NCBI GenBank assembly: GCA_902621205.1
Contig: CACNLH010000006.1
Span: forward strand, 19,353 to 83,352
From: an uncultured Alphaproteobacteria bacterium
Lineage (GTDB): Bacteria; Pseudomonadota; Alphaproteobacteria; HIMB59
Reading direction: 5' to 3'
Length of the DNA: 64,000 nucleotides
Of this stretch, positions 37,471-47,461 are shown piece by piece. Within the stretch, counting starts at the first letter, position 1, and the number at the start of each line of letters is the position of its first letter. Position numbers and translations under genes: made by a program. The notes below the pieces were generated by a model. It was not told the DNA's origin, did not search any database, and saw only the letters and a list, made by a program, of their open reading frames with translations.

Positions 37471-37881
37471 CTAATTAACGTTTTTTTTGTTATAAGGACT
37501 GTCTAATGAAAAGGCAGGAATATCAATTTTAAGCCTTTCACCATTATCTTGAGAAACTAGATAAAAGCCTTGCATAAAACCATTATTAGTCTTCAAGGGT
37601 GTGCCACTTGTATATTCAAATGACTCACCTGGTTTGATAGTAGGAAATTCTCCAACAACTCCTTCACCTTGTACATTAATTACTTTGCCATTTGCATCAA
37701 TAATTATCCAATTTCTGTGATTTAGTTTAATAGAGGAGCTTCCTGAATTTGTAATATTAACTTGGTATGCCCAAACAAAATGGTTTTCTTGTGGTGACGA
37801 TTGATCATCTAAAAAATAGGGAGTAACAGTTACTGTTACACCATTTGTTGTTTTAGAGTACATTGTTGTAATATACCCCAT
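37471..37881 (-). CDS. apaG: ApaG protein
   Basis: ApaG-domain protein of up to 136 residues with a fibronectin-III-like fold. Diagnostic blocks are VWAYQVNITNSG, LNHRNWIIIDANGKVINVQGEGVVGE, FEYTSGTPL and GFMQGFYLV. ApaG is linked to Co2+/Mg2+ resistance and nucleotide binding in other bacteria, with the exact role unsettled. An ATG at 37863 would shorten it by six residues, and no Shine-Dalgarno decides the matter. It lies 12 bases upstream of trkH on the same strand. Confidence 0.92.
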   Translation of the reverse strand: MGYITTMYSKTTNGVTVTVTPYFLDDQSSPQENHFVWAYQVNITNSGSSSIKLNHRNWIIIDANGKVINVQGEGVVGEFPTIKPGESFEYTSGTPLKTNNGFMQGFYLVSQDNGERLKIDIPAFSLDSPYNKKNVN

Positions 37882-37911
37882 AAATGGGTTATAGAAAATT
37901 AAATAGATTTA

Positions 37912-39582
37912 TTAAAATAATCCTTGAATTAAACCTTTTTCATCTAACATTATAGAATTAGCACTTGGGACTTTTGGTAAACCAGGCATTGTCATAATTT
38001 GACCTGTTACAACTACTATAAATCCAGCTCCAGCAGAAAGCCTCACCTCTCTTACTGGGACGGTGAAACCATTCGGAGCTCCTCTTAAAGAGGGGTTTGT
38101 TGAAAAGCTATATTGTGTTTTTGCGATACAAATAGGAAGGTTCCCATAACCATTATCCTCAAAATTTTTGAGTTGATCGCTAACAGTTTTATCAATTGAA
38201 ATGTCATCAGCTCTGTATATTTTTTGTGCGACGGAGCGAATTTTTTCCTCTAAGGATAGGTTATCCTCATACATAAATTTAAAATTAGAAGGATCGCTTG
38301 TCTCACAAATTTTCACAACCTCTTTAGCTAATTCTAATGTACCATCACCACCATTTGCCCAGTGAGAGCAAAGGATCGCTTTTACGTCTAACTTTTTGCA
38401 ACCCTCCGATATAACTTTGCCCTCTGACTCTGTATCAAGAGTAAAACTATTAATTGCAACAATTGGTTGAAGTCCAAAAGATTTAATATTTTCAATGTGT
38501 CGTTGCAAATTTTCAAAACCCTTTTCAACTGCAGCAACATTTTCATTATTAAGATCAGCTTTTTCTACACCTCCATGTGATTTTAAAGCTCTAACAGTTG
38601 CTACTATTACGACTACACTAGGTGTTAATCCTGCTTTACGACATTTAATATCTAAAAATTTCTCAGCACCTAAATCCGCACCAAATCCAGCTTCTGTAAC
38701 TACATAATCAGCAAGTTTTAAGCCAGTTTTAGTTGCTATAACTGTATTACATCCGTGCGCAATATTAGCAAAAGGACCCCCGTGTATAATTGCAGGATTA
38801 TTTTCCAGAGTTTGAACTAAGTTAGGCATTAAGGCATTTTTTAATAATACCGTCATTGGCCCATCAGCTTTTACATCTCTTGCATAAATAGGGGATTTAT
38901 CTCTTTTATATGCAATAATGATATCACCAATTCTTTTTTGTAAATCATTAATATCATTTGCTAAACAAAAAATTGCCATTATTTCACTCGCAACAGTGAT
39001 ATCGAACTTATCTTCTCTTGGAAATCCATTTGATACACCTCCAAGATTGACATTAACTTTTCTTAATGACCTATCACCTAAATCGACTACTCGACCCCAT
39101 GTAATTCTTCTTTGATCAATTTGTAAATCATTACCCCAATAAATATGATTATCAATCAACGAAGATAGTAAGTTGTGGGCAGCTGTAATAGCATGGAAGT
39201 CACCAGTGAAGTGAAGATTAATTTCTTCCATTGGTACAACTTGAGCATATCCACCACCTGCAGCACCACCCTTCATTCCAAAACATGGACCGAGGCTAGG
39301 TTCTCTGAGACAAACAATTGACTTCTTTCCAATTTTATTAAGACCATCATTTAATCCGACGGATGTAGTTGTTTTCCCTTCGCCTGCGGGTGTTGGATTA
39401 ATTGCAGTAACTAAAATTAATTTTCCATCAGGATTAGATTGGCTTTTTTCAATAAAATCAAAATTTATTTTAGCTGCATCATGACCATAAGGAATAAGAT
39501 TTTCCTCAGGAATATTTACTTTTGCAGCAACATCTCTTATATGAATTTTTTTTGCAGCTCTTGCTATCTCAATATCTGACAT
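37912..39582 (-). CDS. fhs: Formate--tetrahydrofolate ligase
   Basis: Formyl-THF synthetase of 556 residues, normal length. It joins formate to THF with ATP. The P-loop-like [18 protein letters not shown], the signature [27 protein letters not shown] and [12 protein letters not shown] are complete. It links formate from methyl-group or N-demethylation chemistry to biosynthetic C1 units, and complements the DmdA product 5-methyl-THF. A 17-base palindrome lies just upstream of its start. Confidence 0.97.
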   Translation of the reverse strand: MSDIEIARAAKKIHIRDVAAKVNIPEENLIPYGHDAAKINFDFIEKSQSNPDGKLILVTAINPTPAGEGKTTTSVGLNDGLNKIGKKSIVCLREPSLGPCFGMKGGAAGGGYAQVVPMEEINLHFTGDFHAITAAHNLLSSLIDNHIYWGNDLQIDQRRITWGRVVDLGDRSLRKVNVNLGGVSNGFPREDKFDITVASEIMAIFCLANDINDLQKRIGDIIIAYKRDKSPIYARDVKADGPMTVLLKNALMPNLVQTLENNPAIIHGGPFANIAHGCNTVIATKTGLKLADYVVTEAGFGADLGAEKFLDIKCRKAGLTPSVVVIVATVRALKSHGGVEKADLNNENVAAVEKGFENLQRHIENIKSFGLQPIVAINSFTLDTESEGKVISEGCKKLDVKAILCSHWANGGDGTLELAKEVVKICETSDPSNFKFMYEDNLSLEEKIRSVAQKIYRADDISIDKTVSDQLKNFEDNGYGNLPICIAKTQYSFSTNPSLRGAPNGFTVPVREVRLSAGAGFIVVVTGQIMTMPGLPKVPSANSIMLDEKGLIQGLF

Positions 39583-39610
39583 CTAACTTTGGATCCTTTC
39601 CCAAAAAAAC

Positions 39611-39627
39611 TGGTATACAATATACCA
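39611..39627. promoter_or_regulatory. Palindromic operator-like site upstream of fhs
   Basis: TGGTATACAATATACCA is a perfect 7-3-7 inverted repeat located 29 bases before the fhs start on the minus strand. The form resembles operators of GntR-family regulators. No such regulator is in the window. Confidence 0.5.
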
Positions 39628-39768
39628 ATATCTACTTAAAACTCTAATTTATTTAAGTTAAAAAAGTCTAAATTTCCTCATTATTTTTAAGCCTATGTGT
39701 CGCATTAGATATCTTGTTTAGTAAAAAAAGTCGTTGTTCAATTATTAATTTATAATAGGTTAAAACCA

Positions 39769-40935
39769 TTGAAAATATTAGTAATAGGGCTTGGTTATGT
39801 CGGTACTGCAAATGCTGTACTGTTATCACAATATAATGAGGTTACTTGCTTTGATCAGGATTTTTTAAAATCGAACAATTTGATTAATGGAATTTCTCCA
39901 ATAGAGGATAAGGAGGTATCAGAGTATCTATCTTCAAAGAAATTAAATTTAAAATCATCAGAGAAATTTCCATTCAAAATTGACAATTTTGACTTTGCAA
40001 TTATTGCTACACCAACAAATTATGATATAGAAACTAATAAATTTGATACTTCTTCAATAGAACAATCACTGGCGAGCATTCAAAAATCAAATTCTAATCC
40101 AACTGTAATAATTAGATCAACTATACCGGTTGGATATATAAAAAAAATACAAACAAAATATGATGATCTCGAAATCATTTTTGTACCTGAATTTTTAAGA
40201 GAAGGTAAGGCACTAAAAGATAGTTTACATCCTTCAAGAATAGTTATTGGTTCTCATTCAAAAAAAGGAAAAGAATTTGCTAGATTATTACTAGATGCAG
40301 CAGAAGATAAAAATGTTCAAACTATTTACACAAATTCTACTGAAGCTGAGTCATCTAAATTATTTTCAAATGCTTATTTAGCAATGAGAGTTGCATTTTT
40401 TAATGAACTAGACTCATTTGCAATGTCAAAAGGTTTGAATACAAAAGAAATTATTAAAGCTGTAAGTCTAGATCCTAGGATAGGAGATTTTTACAATAAT
40501 CCCTCATTTGGATACGGTGGATACTGTTTACCAAAAGATACAAAACAATTATTGGCAAACTTCGATAAAGTCCCCCAAAAAATTATTGAGGCAATCATAG
40601 AGTCAAATTTAATGCGAAAAGATTTCATTGGTTTAGAGATTGCAAAATTAAAACCTAAAACTATTGGTATATATAAACTCATTATGAAAGAGGGATCAGA
40701 CAATATAAGAGAGTCAAGTATGCAAGACATTATGAAAAGAGTTAAAGCTAAAGGAGTAAGAGTAATAGTCTACGAACCTTTAATCAAAGATAAACAATTT
40801 TTCAATTCAGAGGTTTATGAAGATCTAGATTTATTCAAAAAAGATGCTGATTTAATTCTTTGCAATAGAAGCCATTCAGAACTAAATGATGTACAAGACA
40901 AGATCTTTACTAGAGACTTGTTTAACCAAGATTAA
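39769..40935 (+). CDS. ugd: UDP-glucose 6-dehydrogenase-like nucleotide-sugar dehydrogenase
   Basis: NAD-dependent nucleotide-sugar dehydrogenase of 388 residues. The Rossmann motif is GLGYVGTANAVLL. The catalytic Cys is in FGYGGYCLPKDTKQLL. Other family blocks are IIRSTIPVGYI, FVPEFLREGKAL, HPSRIVIG and EAESSKLFSNAYLAMRVAFFNELD. It oxidises UDP-glucose (or a related UDP-sugar) to the uronate for surface polysaccharide. It is short like the E. coli Ugd type. The start codon is TTG. Confidence 0.9.
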   Translation: MKILVIGLGYVGTANAVLLSQYNEVTCFDQDFLKSNNLINGISPIEDKEVSEYLSSKKLNLKSSEKFPFKIDNFDFAIIATPTNYDIETNKFDTSSIEQSLASIQKSNSNPTVIIRSTIPVGYIKKIQTKYDDLEIIFVPEFLREGKALKDSLHPSRIVIGSHSKKGKEFARLLLDAAEDKNVQTIYTNSTEAESSKLFSNAYLAMRVAFFNELDSFAMSKGLNTKEIIKAVSLDPRIGDFYNNPSFGYGGYCLPKDTKQLLANFDKVPQKIIEAIIESNLMRKDFIGLEIAKLKPKTIGIYKLIMKEGSDNIRESSMQDIMKRVKAKGVRVIVYEPLIKDKQFFNSEVYEDLDLFKKDADLILCNRSHSELNDVQDKIFTRDLFNQD

Positions 40936-41059
40936 GCAAAAGATTAATATTTTTTCTAAATTTATCCAAAAAATGCATGAAATTCATTGTATTTTTATAT
41001 TTTAGTTTCGCATCAGATAGGTCTATACTGCCGAGGCTTATATATATAAGGAGGAAACG

Positions 41060-42085
41060 ATGACAAAAATTAAATCGTTGTTTATTTCTCTTGTTTTAAC
41101 TCTTGGTGTTTCTGCAGCAATAGCTGGAAGTCACGGAAGCACTCATGATTTAGTTAAAGATAGAGGAAAATTAATGTGCGGTTCCAACACTGGATTAGCG
41201 GGCTTTGGTGCTCCTAATGACGCTGGTGTTTGGGAAGGCATTGATGTTGATGTATGTAGAGCTGTAGCAGCTGCTGTTTTTGGTGATGCTTCTAAAGTTG
41301 AATATGTACCTACAACATCAAAAGTACGTTTCACAGTTCTTCAGTCAGGTGAAATTGATATGCTATCAAGAAATACTACATGGACTTTATCAAGAGACGT
41401 TGATCTTGGTTTAGAATTTGTTGGTGTTAACTACTATGATGGTCAAGGCTTTATGGTTAACAAAAGTCTTGGTGTGTCAAGTGCTATGGAATTAGATGGT
41501 GCATCTGTATGTATCCAGGTTGGTACAACAACTGAAATGAATCTTGCTGATTTCTTCAAAGCAAATGGTATGAGCTATGAGTCAGTTCCTGTTGAGACTA
41601 ACTCAGAAGCTGATGCTGCATACACAGCTGGTCGTTGTGACGTTTACACAACAGATGCATCTGGTTTATATGCAAGTAGAGCTGGTTATCCAGACCCATC
41701 TGCTCACGTGGTTTTACCAGAAATCGTATCTAAAGAGCCTTTAGGCCCTGCAGTTAGACACGGTGATAGTGAGTGGGCTGATATCGTAAGATGGTCTCTT
41801 AATGCAATGATCATTGGTGAAGAGCTAGGTATCACATCAGCTAATGTTGATGAAATGAAGAGCTCAAAAAACCCTGAGGTTTTAAGACTATTAGGTGTTG
41901 ATGCTGGTTACGGTGCTATGTTAGGTCTTTCTGACGACTGGGCTTATAATATCTTAAGTCAAGTTGGAAACTATTCAGAGAGCTTTGAAAAGCATATTGG
42001 TCCAAACACACCAATTAACATTCAAAGAGGCTTAAACGCTCTTTATAAAGATGGCGGTATTTTATACGCACCTCCATTTAGATAA
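41060..42085 (+). CDS. aapJ: General L-amino-acid ABC transporter binding protein
   Basis: Periplasmic binding protein of 341 residues with a signal peptide (ends SAAIAGSHG). The segment LVKDRGKLMCGSNTGLAGFGAPNDAGVWEGIDVDVCRAVAAAVFGD is characteristic of AapJ/BztA. A strong GGAGG precedes the ATG. It captures a broad range of L-amino acids. Codon use is noticeably richer in GC than its neighbours, as expected for a very abundant protein. A strong hairpin separates it from the permease gene. Confidence 0.95.
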   Translation: MTKIKSLFISLVLTLGVSAAIAGSHGSTHDLVKDRGKLMCGSNTGLAGFGAPNDAGVWEGIDVDVCRAVAAAVFGDASKVEYVPTTSKVRFTVLQSGEIDMLSRNTTWTLSRDVDLGLEFVGVNYYDGQGFMVNKSLGVSSAMELDGASVCIQVGTTTEMNLADFFKANGMSYESVPVETNSEADAAYTAGRCDVYTTDASGLYASRAGYPDPSAHVVLPEIVSKEPLGPAVRHGDSEWADIVRWSLNAMIIGEELGITSANVDEMKSSKNPEVLRLLGVDAGYGAMLGLSDDWAYNILSQVGNYSESFEKHIGPNTPINIQRGLNALYKDGGILYAPPFR

Positions 42086-42092
42086 AAAATAA

Positions 42093-42117
42093 GGGTATGG
42101 GCTTTGAGCCCATACCC
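42093..42117 (+). terminator. Intercistronic hairpin between aapJ and aapQ
   Basis: GGGTATGGGCT and AGCCCATACCC pair perfectly (11 bp) around a 3-base loop, seven bases after the aapJ stop. There is no T-run after it, so it likely stabilises the aapJ message or terminates only partly. Confidence 0.8.
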
Positions 42118-42140
42118 AAAATTTACGGATTTCAAAATTT

Positions 42141-43310
42141 ATGCAGACCAATTTTTTCAGAAAAATAATATTTGATGAAAAATCAAGATCCCTTCTAATT
42201 CAAACACTGGTAATTGGTCTTTTTGCTTTATTTATATATCTTATAACCCAGCAAACAGCCTATAATTTAGAAAAAAGAGGAATTAGCTCAGGTTTCGATT
42301 TCCTACATATCTCAGCAGGTTACGATATAAGCATCCGTTTAATTCCATTTACAAGTGAGGACACTCACTTAAGAGCTTATTTTGTTGGATTATTAAATAC
42401 ATTGATGATTGCTGTTTGTGGGTGTTTTTTAGCAACCATAATTGGATTTTTAGTCGGAATAATTCGCCTATCAAGCAATTGGCTATTTCGTAATATTGCT
42501 TATGTTTATGTTGAGTTTACAAGAAATGTCCCAGTTCTTGTTCAAATAATTCTTTACTACAGCATTCTTTTAAATTTACCTAAAATCAAACAAGCAATAG
42601 TAATTTTCGATAATTTTTATTTAACTAATCGAGGTTTCTTTTCCCCCTCTCCAATATTTAAAGACGGTTTTTCAATTGTTGCTTGGAGCTTAGTAATTGC
42701 AATTATATTTGCTTTTTTCCTAAAAAGATTTTTAAAGAAAATACAAGAAGAAAGTGGAAAACAATATCCAACTTTTATGATAAACAGTGCAATTATTATT
42801 TTTACCCCAATTATTTTTTATTACATCATGGGCATGCCTCTAGAGTTTGATAGTCCAGTTTTAAAGGGTTTTAATTTTAAAGGAGGTATGGTAATTCGAC
42901 CAGAATTTTTAGGAATGCTGTTTGGTTTATCTATTTATACAGCTGCATTTATCTCTGAGACTGTTAGATCTGGTATTATATCAGTATCAAAGGGACAAAG
43001 GGAGGCATCTCAAGCCTTAGGTTTAAAAAGTAATTTTATAATGAGGCTTATTATTATTCCTCAAGCACTTAGAGTTATCATTCCACCACTTACCTCTCAA
43101 TATTTAAATTTAACTAAAAACTCCTCTCTTGGAATTGCAATAGGTTATGCCGATTTAGTTCACGGATTTGGAGGTATATCTTTAAATCAAACAGGAAGAG
43201 CTATAGAGATTATGATGATGGTTATGCTTACTTATTTGACAATTAGTTTAACTATATCTTTTTTTATGAACTTATATAATAAGTCCGTACAATTTAAGGG
43301 TAACGCATGA
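42141..43310 (+). CDS. aapQ: General L-amino-acid ABC transporter permease AapQ
   Basis: ABC permease of 389 residues, eight or so membrane segments. Typical Aap features include IAYVYVEFTRNVPVLVQIILYYSIL and the permease EAA-loop SKGQREASQALGLKSNFIMRLIIIPQALRVIIPPL. The large insert between these two regions separates AapQ/BztB from other polar amino-acid permeases. Its last 4 bases overlap aapM (ATGA). Confidence 0.94.
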   Translation: MQTNFFRKIIFDEKSRSLLIQTLVIGLFALFIYLITQQTAYNLEKRGISSGFDFLHISAGYDISIRLIPFTSEDTHLRAYFVGLLNTLMIAVCGCFLATIIGFLVGIIRLSSNWLFRNIAYVYVEFTRNVPVLVQIILYYSILLNLPKIKQAIVIFDNFYLTNRGFFSPSPIFKDGFSIVAWSLVIAIIFAFFLKRFLKKIQEESGKQYPTFMINSAIIIFTPIIFYYIMGMPLEFDSPVLKGFNFKGGMVIRPEFLGMLFGLSIYTAAFISETVRSGIISVSKGQREASQALGLKSNFIMRLIIIPQALRVIIPPLTSQYLNLTKNSSLGIAIGYADLVHGFGGISLNQTGRAIEIMMMVMLTYLTISLTISFFMNLYNKSVQFKGNA

Positions 43311-44419
43311 GCTCTTCTGCTATTCAAATTATTTCACGAAGTAAGTATTACAACTGGTTAGTAAAAAATTTATTTTCCTCTTGGGTTAATACAATACTTA
43401 CTGTTATTGCGCTAATATTCGTATATCAGGTTGGAAGTTTCTTTTTGTATTGGGCAATTTTTGATGCTGATTTTAGATATAATTTTCAAGGTGAACTAAT
43501 TATTGATCGCGGATTTTGCTCTAAAAATATTATGCCTGGTGAATATGGTGCCTGTTGGGCAATTATTTTTGCACGATGGAACCAATTTATGTATGGACTT
43601 TATCCTATTGAAGAAGCATGGAGGGTAAACTTAATTTATGCTCTTTTACCTTTAGCAATTATTGGAATTCTTTTTGATAAAATTCCATTTCGTAGATATT
43701 TTATTTATTTTACATTTATATTCCCATTCTTGGCTTACTTCATGCTTTATGGAGGACCAGGATTAAGTGTTGTCGGTACAAATAAATGGGGAGGGCTCTT
43801 AGTAACACTTTTCTTAGGAGTTACTGGGATAGGTTTAGCGTTTCCCTTAAGCATTCTTTTAGCCTTAGGTAGAAGATCTAAAATGCCCATCATAAAATCA
43901 TTGTGTGTAGTTTTTATTGAATTCATTAGAGGCGTCCCTCTTATAACATTGTTATTTACCGCTAATGTGATGTTGCCTTTATTTTTACCTGATGGAGTAA
44001 ATCCGGATAACCTTTTACGTGCATTAGTAGCCGTTACTTTATTTCAATCAGCCTATATGGCTGAAGCAATTAGAGGGGGCTTGCAAGCCATTCCAAGGGG
44101 GCAAGTTGAAGCTGCTCAGTCTTTAGGATTAAGTTATTGGCAAACCACTCGCAAAATAGTTTTACCACAAGCTCTGAAGATAGCTATTCCACCAATTGTT
44201 AATACCTGTATTGGATTATTTAAAGATACATCTTTAGTTTTAATTATAGGATTATTTGATTTATTAGGTATAGGCAGAGCGGCTTTAGCTGATATGACAT
44301 GGACTAAACTTTATTATGAAGTTTATGTTTTTATTTCACTAGTATTTTTCATATTTTGCTTTGGTATGTCACGCTATAGTTTATATTTAGAAAAAAAACT
44401 AAAAACGGATAATAGTTAA
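43307..44419 (+). CDS. aapM: General L-amino-acid ABC transporter permease AapM
   Basis: Second permease of the Aap system, 370 residues. Diagnostic parts are [47 protein letters not shown] and the EAA-loop [35 protein letters not shown]. It pairs with AapQ in the membrane. It overlaps aapQ by 4 bases and shares one base with the aapP start, so three proteins are translated in tight coupling. Confidence 0.94.
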   Translation: MSSSAIQIISRSKYYNWLVKNLFSSWVNTILTVIALIFVYQVGSFFLYWAIFDADFRYNFQGELIIDRGFCSKNIMPGEYGACWAIIFARWNQFMYGLYPIEEAWRVNLIYALLPLAIIGILFDKIPFRRYFIYFTFIFPFLAYFMLYGGPGLSVVGTNKWGGLLVTLFLGVTGIGLAFPLSILLALGRRSKMPIIKSLCVVFIEFIRGVPLITLLFTANVMLPLFLPDGVNPDNLLRALVAVTLFQSAYMAEAIRGGLQAIPRGQVEAAQSLGLSYWQTTRKIVLPQALKIAIPPIVNTCIGLFKDTSLVLIIGLFDLLGIGRAALADMTWTKLYYEVYVFISLVFFIFCFGMSRYSLYLEKKLKTDNS

Positions 44420-45162
44420 TGAGCACAGATCAGGTAATACATTTAGAAAAAGTAAACAAATGGTATGATGATTTTCATGTTTTAAAAGATATTGATTTAA
44501 TTGTAAATAAAGGACAAAAAATTGTTATCTGTGGCCCTAGTGGCTCTGGTAAGTCAACAATGATTAGATGTATAAATCGTCTAGAGGCTCATCAAAAAGG
44601 GACAATAGTTGTTCACGGAACAGAGCTTACAAATGATCTTAAAAACATTGATTTAATTAGGAAAAATGTCGGTATGGTTTTCCAGCAATTCAATCTTTTT
44701 CCGCACCTCTCTGTATTAGACAATATTTCCTTAGCGCCAATTTGGGTGAAAAAAATGCCAAAAAATGAAGCCGAAGATATTGCAATGTCCTATTTAGAAA
44801 AAGTTAAAATTCCTGAGCAGGCTCAAAAATTTCCTGGTCAGCTCTCCGGAGGTCAACAGCAACGTGTTGCTATTGCTAGATCATTAGCTATGAACCCTGA
44901 CATTATGTTGTTTGATGAACCAACATCAGCTCTAGATCCAGAGATGATCAAAGAGGTTTTGGATGTGATGATACAATTAGCGGAAGAGGGTATGACTATG
45001 TTAGTTGTTACTCATGAGATGGGATTTGCAAAAACTGTAGCTGATCAAATGATATTTATGGACGAGGGAAGAATTGTCGAACAAGCTACCCCAGATGAAT
45101 TTTTCAATAATCCTAAAAGTGATCGAACCAAACTTTTCTTAAGTCAAATTCTTAATCATTAA
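44419..45162 (+). CDS. aapP: General L-amino-acid ABC transporter ATPase AapP
   Basis: ABC ATPase of 247 residues, last gene of the aapJQMP operon. Walker [11 protein letters not shown]-loop [14 protein letters not shown], signature [15 protein letters not shown], Walker [14 protein letters not shown] and the H-loop (VVTHEMGFA) are intact. Length and motifs are those of the polar amino-acid family. A LysE-type exporter gene follows 11 bases later. Confidence 0.96.
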   Translation: MSTDQVIHLEKVNKWYDDFHVLKDIDLIVNKGQKIVICGPSGSGKSTMIRCINRLEAHQKGTIVVHGTELTNDLKNIDLIRKNVGMVFQQFNLFPHLSVLDNISLAPIWVKKMPKNEAEDIAMSYLEKVKIPEQAQKFPGQLSGGQQQRVAIARSLAMNPDIMLFDEPTSALDPEMIKEVLDVMIQLAEEGMTMLVVTHEMGFAKTVADQMIFMDEGRIVEQATPDEFFNNPKSDRTKLFLSQILNH

Positions 45163-45173
45163 AGAAGTATTAG

Positions 45174-45800
45174 ATGAATGAAGTTGTAATGGCTTTATTA
45201 TCCGGATGGATAATATTTTATTTTGCTGTGTTTTTGCCAGGACCTAATACTTTTTTTGTGGCATCCGTTGGAATTAGTGGACAGAAAAAACAAATTTGGG
45301 GTGCTGCAGTTGGTACTGCTATTGGTTCTTTTACTTGGTGCTTACTTGCTACAACAGGTATTTCTTTTCTAATTTCAAATTTAATGGGTTGGGGTTTTAT
45401 TGTTTTAAAGATCTTAGCTAGTCTTTATATGATTTATTTAGCATATCAAATTGGCAGCCAATACTTTAGCTCTGAAAATCAACTCATAAAACTATCCAAT
45501 GAGAGAAATTTTTTAAACAGTATGAAGAAAGCAATAATTGTTGCTTATACCAATCCCAAAGCTTTTGCGTTTTGGTCTGCTCTAGCAACTTTACGATTCA
45601 GTGAAAACCTAAATTTTAGTATTGCTCTAATTTTTGCAACAGGTAGTTTTTTTATTTCAGCAATGAATTATTCAATTATCGGCCACTTTTTTGGTATAAA
45701 AAAGTTTTCAAATTACTTCAATAGACCTAAAAATATTTTCAATTTAATATTTGCTGGACTTTTTATATTTGTAGCTATTGAAATTTGGGTGTTAGGCTAG
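45174..45800 (+). CDS. LysE-family amino-acid exporter
   Basis: LysE/RhtB-family membrane protein of 208 residues with five to six segments. The N-terminal PGPNTFFVASVGISGQKKQIWGAAVGTAIGSFTW motif is clear, as is the later NPKAFAFWSA. Such proteins export basic or neutral amino acids. Placement directly after the broad amino-acid importer suggests a safety valve for the same substrates. It ends at a bidirectional terminator. Confidence 0.85.
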   Translation: MNEVVMALLSGWIIFYFAVFLPGPNTFFVASVGISGQKKQIWGAAVGTAIGSFTWCLLATTGISFLISNLMGWGFIVLKILASLYMIYLAYQIGSQYFSSENQLIKLSNERNFLNSMKKAIIVAYTNPKAFAFWSALATLRFSENLNFSIALIFATGSFFISAMNYSIIGHFFGIKKFSNYFNRPKNIFNLIFAGLFIFVAIEIWVLG

Positions 45801-45802
45801 GC

Positions 45803-45826
45803 AAAAAGCCCTAGATAGGGCTTTTT
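45803..45826. terminator. Bidirectional terminator after the LysE gene
   Basis: AAAAAGCCCTA and TAGGGCTTTTT form an 11-bp stem with a two-base loop, with T-runs in both directions. It serves the aap-LysE run and the converging small-gene operon, whose last stop codon lies inside it. Confidence 0.88.
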
Positions 45827-45989
45827 AAAATTTTCTAATAAATCTTCTATCTATCTCTTTTTGTCTTCTTTCAAGATCAATCATGTCGATAGCTTGAGAT
45901 AAGTATACCTCTTCTTTGTAAGACTTTGATTTTTGGTCATTTTTTCCATTAATAATTATTTTTCTAATAGATTTGAATAGATTGCTCAT
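45825..45989 (-). CDS. 54-residue DUF3563-like peptide
   Basis: Small basic protein of 54 residues: MSNLFKSIRKIIINGKN, then EEVYLSQAIDMIDLERRQKEIDRR. The YLSQAxDxxDLERRxxExDRR pattern resembles DUF3563, a family of short alphaproteobacterial proteins of unknown role. The start codon overlaps the stop of the upstream small gene (TAATG), so translation is coupled. The stop lies inside the shared terminator stem. Confidence 0.6.
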   Translation of the reverse strand: MSNLFKSIRKIIINGKNDQKSKSYKEEVYLSQAIDMIDLERRQKEIDRRFIRKF

Positions 45990-46168
45990 TAGGCAGCCTC
46001 TTTTAAGCTATTTGGAAATGACTGATTTCTTTGATACTCGGAGTAAGCCCATTGCCAATCTGTGCCATACTCAACCTTACAAAAATTTATAATACTGTCT
46101 TCTTTTTTACTAAAAAGAGATAACCAGAACTTTAAAGATCTTTCTGTAAATCCAAAAATTTTATTCAT
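45989..46168 (-). CDS. 59-residue hypothetical protein
   Basis: Small protein of 59 residues that I do not recognise. It has an amphipathic N-terminus (MNKIFGFTERSLKFWLSLFSKK) and an aromatic-rich middle (FCKVEYGTDWQWAYSEYQRN). GGAAAT about 9 bases before the ATG is a plausible ribosome site. It forms a two-gene unit with the DUF3563-like gene. A palindrome (46229-46247) lies about 60 bases upstream and could be its operator. Confidence 0.55.
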   Translation of the reverse strand: MNKIFGFTERSLKFWLSLFSKKEDSIINFCKVEYGTDWQWAYSEYQRNQSFPNSLKEAA

Positions 46169-46228
46169 AATTTTATTTCCTTTCTTACATATATATAGTT
46201 TTAAAAAGAAGTTTTACTTTTGCTAAAT

Positions 46229-46247
46229 ATAGACAGCTGATGTCTAT
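46229..46247. promoter_or_regulatory. Inverted repeat upstream of the small-gene operon
   Basis: ATAGACA and TGTCTAT are separated by five bases (GCTGA). The site lies between the divergent dipeptidase gene and the 59-residue gene, upstream of a TATATATA stretch. It could be an operator for either. Confidence 0.35.
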
Positions 46248-46328
46248 TTATGAGACTTCAAACAAATTCATTAAATATTTTTAATTTGCATGTAGTCTAA
46301 GTAACAAAAAAAATGATAAATTTATGAC

Positions 46329-47405
46329 ATGGATTATAAAATTTTTGATGGCCATAATGATGTATTATTTAGACTATTTTTAAAGAACAAACCTGACTCC
46401 TATCTTGATTTTATCGATGGAGATAATGAGGGACATTTAGATCTTCCTCGAATGAACCAAGCTAATTTTAAAGGAGGCTTATGCGCCATATATGTTCCTA
46501 CCCCAGAACAAGATATCTCTGATTCTGATAAGTTGGTCAACTATAAAGATATGGAGAAAGATGAGTATTTATTACCACTTCCAAGACCCGTAGATGTAAA
46601 TGATGCATTACCAGTTGTTTTAAATCAATTAACTATCCTTTCAAAAATTGAAAGAAACTCAAAAAATAAAGTTAAGATTTGTTTATCTGGCAAGGATTTG
46701 GAAACTTCGTTTAGACATGATGATCAATTATCTGTAGTAATGCATATAGAGGGTGCAGAATGTATAGATAAAAATTTTTATAATCTCGAAACTTTATTTC
46801 GAGCTGGTCTTAGATCAATTGGGCCAGTTTGGTCAAGACCTACTATTTTTGCAGAGGGCGTTCCCTTTGCTTTTCCAACTTCACCAGATATAGGAGATGG
46901 ATTAACCGAAATAGGAATAGAACTTATAAAAAATTGTAATTCACTAAATATGTTAATTGACACCTCTCATTTAAATGAAAAAGGCTTTTGGGATATAGCA
47001 AAATATTCAAATTCGCCCCTAGTAGCCACGCATAGCAATGCTCATCAGATTTGCCCACACTCTAGAAACCTTACAAATAAGCAATTAGATGCAATCAAAG
47101 AAACTCAAGGGATGGTTGGAGTTAACTTTGCCCCAGCTTTTTTAAGGAAAGATGGAAAAATGGTTTCTGATACAGATTTACAAATAATAGTTGATCATTT
47201 TAAGTACCTTATTGACTATTTGGGAGATGATAAAGTTGGATTTGGCTCAGATTTCGACGGTGCAATGATGCCAAAAGATCTAAATAGTGTTTTAGGTATG
47301 CATAAATTAATCGATCTATTAATTTCACAGGGTTTTAATGAAAACTTAATGATTAAAATTTCACATTTAAATTGGATTAATCTTTTAAAAAGAGTTCTAA
47401 ATTAA
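46329..47405 (+). CDS. Membrane dipeptidase-like peptidase (family M19)
   Basis: Zinc-dependent renal-dipeptidase family enzyme of 358 residues. Metal ligands are seen in FDGHNDVLFRLF (HxD), VVMHIEGAE (bridging Glu), ATHSNAHQICPHSRNLT (His) and GFGSDFDGA (Asp). It cleaves dipeptides, often with D-residues at the C-terminus. No signal peptide is present, so it probably acts in the cytoplasm, on peptides or on a modified amino acid. It lies after the aap importer region but has its own promoter space. Confidence 0.9.
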   Translation: MDYKIFDGHNDVLFRLFLKNKPDSYLDFIDGDNEGHLDLPRMNQANFKGGLCAIYVPTPEQDISDSDKLVNYKDMEKDEYLLPLPRPVDVNDALPVVLNQLTILSKIERNSKNKVKICLSGKDLETSFRHDDQLSVVMHIEGAECIDKNFYNLETLFRAGLRSIGPVWSRPTIFAEGVPFAFPTSPDIGDGLTEIGIELIKNCNSLNMLIDTSHLNEKGFWDIAKYSNSPLVATHSNAHQICPHSRNLTNKQLDAIKETQGMVGVNFAPAFLRKDGKMVSDTDLQIIVDHFKYLIDYLGDDKVGFGSDFDGAMMPKDLNSVLGMHKLIDLLISQGFNENLMIKISHLNWINLLKRVLN

Positions 47406-47449
47406 TAAATATTCAATGAAGTGAAACTTTAGTATCAAAAAAATTCTGA

Positions 47450-47455
47450 TATAAT
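47450..47455 (+). promoter_or_regulatory. Pribnow box placing transcription start at the ATG of a small gene
   Basis: A perfect TATAAT ends six bases before the ATG at 47462. The predicted start of transcription coincides with the start codon. No Shine-Dalgarno is present. Confidence 0.6.
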
Positions 47456-47461
47456 CTACGT

